Of a stretch of DNA of 8,694 bases, positions 1 to 7,100 are shown piece after piece. The translations under genes and the position numbers were made by a program. The notes under the pieces were generated by a model. It saw only the letters and a list, made by a program, of their open reading frames with translations, made no database searches and was not told where the DNA came from. The stretch is from Acidobacteriota bacterium (GTDB lineage: Bacteria > Acidobacteriota > Blastocatellia > Pyrinomonadales > Pyrinomonadaceae), in the NCBI GenBank assembly GCA_020199975.1, contig JAIVJP010000059.1, positions 1-8,694 of the forward strand, in the 5' to 3' direction. Positions within the stretch are counted from its first letter, which is position 1, and every line of letters starts with the position of its first letter.

Positions 1-2
1 GT

Positions 3-411
3 GGTCTTCTTGGCGGTGGTATTTTGGCACCAGCCGCCGCGCCGGGAGGACTTTCTTTTATCGGCGTTTCATTCAACGAGGGTGAACGTATCTCAAAATG
101 TCAAATCACAAGCGGCACGGTCGGTTTAGCAGGCGGACATTTTAACGGTAGGAACGGCGCTGATGTTGTGGCAATGGATGATTTTATCTACGGCGAACCG
201 CAACCGGTGCTTGCTCCACCGTCCATTTTGACGGCGACGGCGTTTCCGATAAATAATTCGGTACTAGGCGATTCGCGGAGTGATTTCGCCGTGTTTCGCT
301 TAGGCGTTGTTTCGTGGTTTGTTTTGCAAAGCTCGCCGAAACCCCGTCACGAACGCGCACATATAAAAAGAGTTTTGTGTCGTGGTTTATGACGTAGCCA
401 TACCGAACTAG
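3..411 (+). pseudogene. Decayed 3' end of a 'MDDFIYGEP'/FG-GAP-like surface protein gene
   Basis: The gene enters from the left edge. From base 3 one frame reads GLLGGGILAPAAAPGGLSF, then a well-preserved block around NEGERISKCQITSG and DVVAMDDFIYGEPQ, up to about base 205. From memory, this block is typical of secreted acidobacterial proteins, often followed by repeats of the form FDGDGxSDxxVFRPSxGxWYxLQSS...GDVAIPxD. Pieces of that repeat are present, but in three frames: FDGDGVSDK at 227-253 (followed by a stop), DSRSDFAVFR plus WFVLQSS at 270-335, and YDVAIPN at 388-408 (followed by TAG). The first part may still be translated to the stop at 390-392, giving a garbled tail. I read this as an eroded gene end. 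Separate sequencing indels could give the same picture. The family resemblance is from recall; the frame changes are visible directly. Confidence 0.55.
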
Positions 412-850
412 CAGGAATAGCACAGAGTGGGACCCTTTCCACAGCTCCCCACCATTACCTCCCAAGTAGCTTGAGCGCAATCAGCCCCGAACAATCTGCC
501 TGCCAACTTTTTCAATACAAACTTGCGGCGAGGTGCCGTTTTAATATCGCCTTGTTCCAACGGACAATTTCGCGTCAATCTCACCTGCCGACGTTGTATC
601 TGCCCGCGCTTGTCTCGACCCGAGGGCGGAGGCGCGGTCAGAGTGCGGGTCACTAGCGGTTTTTGATCGTCTGTGCTGCCAGCTATGATCTTACTCGCGC
701 CTAGCATTGTAGTCAGGTAGCATTGAGGTGCTGGAAGAAGCTTGGTTGCCCTTTCAACTCATTCACTTCCGAGGTGAAGAACGGCAGTAGTGAACTTACG
801 CTTCCATAACAACGGATATATTTCACTCATAATTGGCAAAAAAGGAAACG
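412..850. other. Gene-poor spacer upstream of serS
   Basis: I find no convincing gene, tRNA, T-box or terminator here. One stop-free stretch in the frame of base 475 (475 to about 669) reads NNLPANFFNTNLRRGAVLIS and later GGGAVRVRVTSGF. It vaguely recalls the 'FFNxxxPRGxVF' start of the same surface-protein family as the remnant at the left edge, so it may be further debris, but the similarity is too weak to annotate. A small hairpin (TTCAC at 762-766, GTGAA at 774-778) and an AT-rich TATATT at 817-822 lie ahead of serS. The latter could be a -10 box, but no good -35 partner is visible. Confidence 0.4.
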
Positions 851-2059
851 ATGTTAGATATCAATTTGATCAGGAAGGATCCTGATAAAGTTACTTCAGC
901 CTTGTTGAAACGGATGGATCATGTAGACTTCAGCGAAATACTGGAGCTCGACCGGAGCTACCGTACTTTATTAACGGCAGTTGATGCCGAGCGTGCGAAG
1001 CGCAATGAGTTGTCCCGGGCAACCGGTAAGGCGCGGGCAATAGGAAAGGATTCTTCTGAGCTCGAAGCATTGGCAAGTGCGGTCAACGATAAGATCGCGC
1101 AACTTGAACTAGGACTCTCAAGCGCTGACAATCGTCTCGAAGAACTGCTGGCGCAACTGCCGAATATCCCAGACGAGCGCGTGCCGCCAGGCGGTAAGGA
1201 AAACAACCAGGTCATTAAGGTCTGGGGCAACAAGCCCGAGCCCCTGTCCAATGCAATCGACCATGTAGCGATTTGCCGTCGTCTTGGTCTCATTGATTAT
1301 GATCGCGGCACAAAGCTCGGCGGCAGTGGCTTCTGGATCTATACAGGCTTGGGCGCGGCACTCGAATGGGCGCTGCTCGACTACTTTTGTCGTGAACATT
1401 TCAAAGATGGCTACCAGTTTATGCTAACGCCGCATCTCCTGACCTATGAGTGTGGTTTTGCAGCAGGACAATTCCCCAAGTTCGAGGATGACGTATTTCA
1501 CCTGCGCACCGACGGCAATGAACGCGAGCGATTCCTTCTGCCTACGGCCGAAACGGCAATTCTCAACATCTACCGCGACGAAACTCTCGACGTCGATCAA
1601 CTGCCGATTAAGTGTTTCGCATATTCACCATGCTATCGTCGAGAGAGTGGAAGTTACCGTACGGAGGAACGAGGAACCATCCGCGGTCACCAGTTTAACA
1701 AGGTGGAGATGTTCCAATTTGTTACCCCTGAGGAAGCTGAAACCGCGCTGCAAGAACTCATCCGTAGGGCAGAGAAGTTGATGGAAGATCTTGGCCTCCA
1801 CTACCGGACGACCATGCTGGCGGCTAAGGACGCTAGCAGCGCAATGGCGCTCACTTATGATATCGAGGTCTGGATTCCAAGCATCAATACCTATAAAGAG
1901 GTTTCGTCCGTTTCTTGGGCGCGTGATTACCAAGCGCGGCGTGCGAACATGCGCTTCCGGCGTAAGGGGAAAAAGCAGGCGGAGTACATCCATACTCTGA
2001 ATGGCTCCGCCGGCTTTGAATCGCGATATTGCGAGTCCAAACCGATTCGTTCATCTTAG
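851..2059 (+). CDS. serS: Serine--tRNA ligase, C-terminal motif 3 lost to a frame disruption
   Basis: Seryl-tRNA synthetase charges tRNA-Ser, and also tRNA-Sec as the first step of selenocysteine synthesis, in the cytoplasm. The start is ATG at 851 (MLDINLIRKDPDKV, the standard family beginning) with AAAGGA at 841-846; an in-frame TTG at 833 is less likely. Residues 1 to about 110 form the N-terminal coiled-coil tRNA-binding arm. The class II core follows: GQFPKFEDDVF, the TAE substrate motif in LLPTAETAILNIYRDE, motif 2 as YRRESGSYRTEERG...RGHQFNKVEMFQF, and EVSSVSWARDYQARRAN. Motif 2 is unusual; the usual form is FRxEAGSxGxxxxGLIRxHQF. After HTLNGS the protein ends in an unrelated tail, where the family has GxALxRxLVAILENYQxxDGSxxxPEVLxPY with the ATP-binding motif 3 Arg. 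Another frame nearby reads AILRVQTDSFILARVF (about 2024-2071), resembling the lost end. The 402-residue product is shorter than the usual 420-430 and probably inactive unless the sequence is in error. Confidence 0.85.
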   Translation: MLDINLIRKDPDKVTSALLKRMDHVDFSEILELDRSYRTLLTAVDAERAKRNELSRATGKARAIGKDSSELEALASAVNDKIAQLELGLSSADNRLEELLAQLPNIPDERVPPGGKENNQVIKVWGNKPEPLSNAIDHVAICRRLGLIDYDRGTKLGGSGFWIYTGLGAALEWALLDYFCREHFKDGYQFMLTPHLLTYECGFAAGQFPKFEDDVFHLRTDGNERERFLLPTAETAILNIYRDETLDVDQLPIKCFAYSPCYRRESGSYRTEERGTIRGHQFNKVEMFQFVTPEEAETALQELIRRAEKLMEDLGLHYRTTMLAAKDASSAMALTYDIEVWIPSINTYKEVSSVSWARDYQARRANMRFRRKGKKQAEYIHTLNGSAGFESRYCESKPIRSS

Positions 2060-2210
2060 CGCGAGTTTTCAAGGCCCCGAGACTCACCACGGAATGAAGA
2101 GTCTTTAGATTTCTCTTTTCCAGTACGAGTCAGCGAACAGTTTTCGCAGCATCCGTCCACGGACACTGATTCCCGGGCCTTCCCAATCTCCAGCATCGAT
2201 ATGGGCAATT

Positions 2211-3398
2211 ATGGAAACCAGCAACAGCCGTAGCATCCTGAGTCGCAAAGTAGCATGGCTAACATTGCTTCTGATAGCAGTGGTCGCTCTAGCCTTAGTT
2301 CTTCTTCCGGTTTGGATCATTCAACCTTTTAGACCGCAATCTCAGCGCGGTCTGGAGTTGTCCTATGCAATGCGGCGCTGGTCTCCTGTGCTGACTCTAA
2401 TTGCTGCAGCAGCAGCTTTGACGTTGGTGGTGTGGCTGTGGCGAAGCTCCCGCCGCTGGTGGCGCAAAGCGCTACTGATAATCGTGCTCGTGCCTGTACT
2501 GGCTGCCACGTGGTTTGCACGGCAGAATCATTTCGAGTGGTTGTTTAATCCTCTTGCTAATGCGGGATACGCAAAGACGAGCGAAGCTGGACACGTCGCG
2601 GACAACGACATTGTCATGGCAATAGAACTGAACCACGAAGCCGCGGCTTATCCGGTACGGCTGATGGCTTACCACCACATCGTGCAGGACATCGTCGGCG
2701 GTACCCCGATAGTCGCGACCTATTGAACGCTCTGTCACACCGGTCTGGTGTGGGAGGCAACAGTAGACGGGCGGCAACTTCACTTCCAACTCGCAGGTAT
2801 CAACAATCAGAACTTCATCATGCGCGACGAGGAAACGGGATCATGGTGGCAACAAGTCACTGGTGAAGCGATTCTCGGCCCGCTCAAAGGCCAACGTCTG
2901 ACACCCGTGTTTCATGATGAACTGACGTTCGCGACTTGGAAGCGAGAGAAACCTCAAGGGCGAGTTCTGCGACCTGATGAAGAGATAGCCAGGGCAGGCA
3001 AGTATGCTCCGGCCAATTGGGAGGAGCGTATGGCCACGGTGCCCGTAGCGACGTCGTTTACGCTCGATGAATCTCTTGAGCCTCGGACACTCGTTGTGGG
3101 GGTTACGGTCAACGGAGCCTCGAAAGCCTATCCCTTCGATGCCTTAGTGAGGCATAGTCCGATCATCGATGATGTCGGCGGGATTCCAATCCTCACTCTA
3201 TCCATGCGCAAATTCGCGCCTGCGGCGCTCGTTGCGGGCAAGATGCCCGCGCTCCAGCTACGCCAAGGCAACTGGACATTGGACGCAACGGAAGAAGCGG
3301 GACAGGCTGTTAACCATGCGCGGCACTTGAAGGAAACGCTCGTGAAAAAAGGCTGGAAGCTGGGAAAAGATTTGAAGTATTTCGAAGCCAAAAGGTGA
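2211..3398 (+). CDS. Membrane-anchored DUF3179 protein, predicted selenoprotein (UxxC)
   Basis: This is a predicted 395-residue protein read through an in-frame TGA at 2724-2726 (residue 172). Three hydrophobic segments (about residues 14-37, 59-77 and 87-103) anchor it in the membrane. The DUF3179 domain follows: AYPVRLMAYHHIVQDIVGG, then TIPIVATY-like strand PIVATY, UTLCHTGLVW, and further on MRDEETGSWWQQVTGEAILG. DUF3179 proteins normally have CxLC at this point, so TGA sits at the first Cys and Cys175 is the second. The frame is the same before and after TGA with no indel, and homology runs through it. A SECIS-like hairpin follows immediately. A second half-domain (residues 294-336, VVGVTVNGASKAYPFDALVR...VGGIPIL) repeats residues 133-169 but lacks the Cys pair. 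The biochemical role of DUF3179 is not known to me; a thiol/selenol redox function is inferred from UxxC. The start at 2211 has only a weak ribosome binding site. The alternative is a nonsense mutation splitting the gene into 2211-2726 and a 3' part. Confidence 0.8.
2724..2760 (+). promoter_or_regulatory. Selenocysteine TGA codon with bacterial SECIS hairpin
   Basis: The in-frame TGA (2724-2726) is followed by a perfect 6-bp stem, CACACC (2736-2741) pairing with GGTGTG (2747-2752), closing a five-base loop GGTCT (2742-2746). Below it are a U-G wobble (2735/2753), a G-G mismatch, and U-A, C-G and U-G pairs (2733/2755, 2732/2756, 2731/2757). The GGUCU loop is the same as in the E. coli fdhF SECIS, where SelB contacts the loop G and U. 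The loop starts 15 bases after the TGA, three bases closer than in fdhF and near the short end of the usual bacterial range. No bulged U like that of fdhF is evident in the upper stem. The element is inside the coding sequence, as bacterial SECIS elements are. Confidence 0.75.
3234..3250. repeat. REP-like palindrome inside the DUF3179 gene
   Basis: GCGGGCA (3234-3240) and TGCCCGC (3244-3250) form a perfect 7-bp stem with a three-base loop. In frame it encodes part of AALVAGKMPALQ; on the other strand it reads AGILPA, a peptide pattern I associate with REP-like elements lying in or near genes of Acidobacteriota and neighbouring phyla. It falls where the second DUF3179 half-repeat loses similarity, which suggests an in-frame insertion. 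A related palindrome occurs at 7788-7800. Confidence 0.55.
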
Positions 3399-3526
3399 AC
3401 ACCATGAACGTGCGTGGGCTGCCCGCGTCGAGGCGATACTCGCATTCCTTTTTAGGAGAAAGATGTAAGATAATAGATGCTCTAGAGTAGACTCTTTGGC
3501 GATCGGTGCGGAAGGGAAGGCTCTTT

Positions 3527-4045
3527 ATGAAAAACTGGAGACAGTTCTCGATCAGGTGCGCCGCTGCACTTTTTGTTGCTTGGGTATTGCCAATATCAGT
3601 GGTGGCTCAGGACCGCGCAGTCGTGCTTACGAGCGCAGAACTCGCGCGCGTAGTGCCACCCGGATTCTATTTTCAGGGTTTGAGCGCGCCTACGCAGATG
3701 CGCAACTCAGCGGGCGCCCGCTTCGGGAGCGCTCGCTATGTCATCGCAGGACTCGTCGACACCTCCGGATACGCTGCTGAAGTAAGAGCCAAGTATGAAG
3801 GTTTTCTGATAACCGATTCACCAATCACAATTAATGGCTCTGACCTGGGCACCGGTGCTTACGGATTTGGTTTTTCAAATGACGGAAAACTCAACATTCT
3901 CGATCTTGCCGGCGTTAAGATCCTCTCTGTTTCCACAACAAGAGACAACACGATGAAGCGACCGCGCCCTCTGATGATGACCAAAAACGTTGATAGCATC
4001 CGTCTTTACAGCGGAAGAGACTACGCCGTAATTGCCGCGAAATAG
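3527..4045 (+). CDS. Small exported hypothetical protein
   Basis: The ATG at 3527 gives a 172-residue protein with a clear Sec signal peptide: charged MKNWRQFSIR, hydrophobic AAALFVAWVLPISVV and a likely cleavage after AQ (about residue 28). An upstream in-frame GTG at 3506 would only add charged residues; AAGG at 3517-3520, six bases before ATG, supports the later start. The mature part begins LTSAELARVVPPGFYFQG and contains AGLVDTSGYAAEVRAKYEGF, GTGAYGFGF and a basic tail ending RLYSGRDYAVIAAK. I recall similar secreted proteins from acidobacteria, but know no function and see no catalytic motif. It stands alone, with 128 bp upstream and 110 bp downstream. Confidence 0.8.
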   Translation: MKNWRQFSIRCAAALFVAWVLPISVVAQDRAVVLTSAELARVVPPGFYFQGLSAPTQMRNSAGARFGSARYVIAGLVDTSGYAAEVRAKYEGFLITDSPITINGSDLGTGAYGFGFSNDGKLNILDLAGVKILSVSTTRDNTMKRPRPLMMTKNVDSIRLYSGRDYAVIAAK

Positions 4046-4155
4046 CATCCAGCGCAGGTTCAAGACTAGCCAGCGCTCTCCTCGTAATCTCTATATGAGA
4101 TGGGGCAGCAGCTTTGTTTCTGGATTGCTCGCTGGTTAGTACAAAATAGGATCCC

Positions 4156-7100
4156 ATGAATTCAGCGCGTCTCCGGGTTCTAATTCACCTAACCATCCTG
4201 TCCCTGTTCACTGCAGTTTTACCGAGCAATCCAATCGTTCGGTCATCTCAGCGTGAACAGAAAGCCGCGGAAAACTCTTTGACCTTTGCCCGGCGCGAGG
4301 AGGCTTACCGAGCAAATAATCTCGGCGTCGCCTTGCTAGAGCAGTACGACGCGAAAGAGGCTGCGGCATCGTTCAGTCGCGCGTTGGAGATTGATTCGAA
4401 TCTAACCATAGCGCGCATCAACTTGAGTATCGCGCTGTATTACCTATCGGACTCTACTGGTGCGGCTAGAGAGGCGCAAAAGGTGGCTGCTCAGATTCCC
4501 AAGGGGCCACATCCTCACTATATGCTTGGTCTTGCGGCACGAGCGCAAAACCGCATAGACGATGCGCTCGCGGAGTTTCAAAAAGTGCTGGCAATCGATC
4601 CGAACGATGCGGCAACGAATATCAATGTCGGCCAGCTCTACGTTCAGCAGAAAAGGTATTCGGAGGCAGTTGCCGCATTTCGCACAGCAATTAGAGCGGA
4701 GCCCTACAACGAGACGGCACTTTATAACCTGGGATTATTGCTGGCGCGCACCGGTGCCAAAGAAGAAGGTCAGCAACTCATCCAGCGCTTTCAGCAGTTT
4801 AGGCAGAGCGGCGCAGGTCGGAGCCTCGGCACGAACTATCTTGAGCAGGGAAGATATGCAGAAGCAATTGTTTCAACTGGCGCGGAGCCAGAACTCCTCG
4901 ATCGCGTCACGCCTGATGTGAAGTTCGTTGATGCGACCGCCGTCATGCTGCCGACACTAGCGGATCCGAGGGGTTCCGGACTACTGCCCTCAGCTGAGCA
5001 CATTTTAGGCCTGATCCTGAAACCTGGCGACATGAGCGACCCGACAAGGATTGACTTGATTAAACACGAGATCGCCGCTCGCCTGGGTGGCAATCTGGCG
5101 CCACTTGATTACGACGGTGATGGTGATCTTGATCTGTTTGTTGTTACCCCAACCTCACAACGCCTCTATAGAAATAATGTTGGCAGGTTTATTGATGTGA
5201 CGGGGAACTTAGGTGGTATTAGCGAAAAATTCAAAGGCGTCGGAGTCGGTGCAGTGGCAGGTGATTATGATAATGACGGCAAGCCAGACCTGTTCGTGAT
5301 TCGTTACGGCAGCGTTTCGCTCTATCACAACGATGGAAACGGTAAATTTTCTGATGTAACAGCCGAGATGGGAATCCCCGTGTATTCCTTCCTGCCTTCG
5401 TCCGTCGCTTTCGTTGATGTGGACCACGATGGAGATCTGGATATCTTCATTGCGGGCCTGGCCGACCTAACTAAGGCGCTTAAAGCTTCTGAGACCGGTC
5501 GCGTTAGGGGAGCCATTAAATTTCCGGCCGATTTTGCAGGCGCCCCCAACATGCTCCTGCGCAACAACGGCGTTACGTTCACGGACATAACCGTAAAAGC
5601 CAAAGTTGCCGGTTCATTAGGTCATGCTGTCGCAGTCGTGCCCACCGATTACGACAACCGCCGGGATGTTGATCTGCTTGTCGTCAACTATGGCGCAGCA
5701 CCGGAACTTTTTAGCAATCAGCGCGATGGATCGTTTCGTGATGTAACGCCCAACGTGGGTTTAGACGTACCTGGTTACTATACCTGCGTGGCTGCGGGCG
5801 ATATCAACAAAGATGGGTACACTGATTTCTTCTTTAGTTCCGATCTAACCGACCTTCCAAAATCAGAGAGTGTAACTGGGGCGACGGTGGGAGGCCTGTT
5901 TGCGATGAGTGATAGCCGGGGCAGGTTTATCTTTAAGCCGGGTCCCATTGGGGGAGCGTTGGCTGCTTCAGCGCAGTTTTTGGATTACGACAATGACGGC
6001 CTGCTTGATCTCGTGGCCGTTTCAAGGAGAAGCGTGCGCATATGGCGCAACCTTGGTAACGACTGGGTGGACGTGAGCGAGTTCGCCTTAGCAAAAGAGT
6101 TAGCCCAGGGCGCTGTCGTATTGGGCCGTGGACTGACAGCGGCGGACCTCGATGGCGATGGCGATATCGACTTGATCGTCCGCGGAGCCGCCGGCGAGTT
6201 GCGCGTATTGCGCAATGACGGTGGTAATCGTAATCATTCGATTCGGGTGAATCTCAAAGGCCGAGTCAGCAATAGAAGCGCGGTGGAAGCGAAGATTGAA
6301 ATGCGGGCGGGGAGTTTGTCACAAAAACTCGAGATTTATTCGGCCAGCCCGGCGCCTGCGCCTGCGGATATTATCTTCGGATTGGGTAAACGCCAGTCGC
6401 CGGACGTTGTGCGTGTGTTGTGGCCAGCGGGAATTGTGCAAGCGGAGACGCAAATAGCGACATCGGCAACCGCGCGCCAGGGCCATTCGATCACGCTGAA
6501 CGTCACCGAACTCGACCGCAAACCATCGTCTTGTCCTTATCTTTACACCTGGAACGGCAGGCAGTTTGAGTTTGTTACCGACTTCATGGGTGGCGGCGAG
6601 ATGGGCCACTTCGAAGAGGCCGGCCGCTACAACACACCTGACCCAGATGAGTACGTGCGTATTCGCGATGATCAGTTGCAAGAGCAAAACGGCAAGTTTG
6701 AAATTCGGGTTACGAACGAGCTTGAAGAAGCCACCTTTGTGGATCGGCTCCGGCTCTTAGCGATTGCGCATCCCGCAGCCACGGAAGTCTATCCGCACGA
6801 AGGAATGACCGATCCACCCAAGTTTTTCAAGCTTTTTGTTACAAATCGAGTTAGGCCACCGCTAAGCGCCTTCGACGATCACGGGCGCGACGTGCTGGAC
6901 CGCATCGCGAAATTGGATCGCCGCTATCCAGATGATTTCCGCCTTGACCGTATTCGCGGCTATGCGGAAGAGCACATATTGACGTTGGAGCTTCCCCGAG
7001 GAGAGTCCAGAGTCCAAAGTCAAAAGTCCAAAGTCCGCCTAACACAGTCGAGTATCAATAGACAAACGTTGGACATTGGACATCGGACGTTGGACATTGG

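Noticed and set aside
408..707. Open frame on the - strand, 99 residues
   Set aside because: Highly basic, low-information composition with no domain; it lies over the region where + strand debris is suspected.
412..850. T-box riboswitch or tRNA ahead of serS
   Set aside because: I found neither a T-box-like sequence (GGTGGNACCGCG) nor a tRNA T-arm/CCA pattern in this spacer.
833..850. TTG start for serS
   Set aside because: ATG 851 matches the standard N-terminus MLDINLIRKDP and has AAAGGA just upstream; the TTG would only add AKKET.
2105..2320. Open frame on the - strand between serS and the DUF3179 gene (contains DWEGPGISVRGRML)
   Set aside because: It looks somewhat protein-like, but I recognise no family, it overlaps the DUF3179 start and has no clear ribosome binding site.
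2724..2726. TGA in the DUF3179 gene as an ordinary nonsense mutation giving two ORFs (2211-2726 and 2748-3398)
   Set aside because: There is no frame change, the stop falls exactly on the conserved first Cys, and a SECIS-like hairpin follows. A random stop would rarely meet all three. It remains the main alternative.
3496..3780. Second open frame overlapping the exported-protein gene
   Set aside because: It shadows 3527-4045, whose signal peptide and balanced composition make it the real gene.
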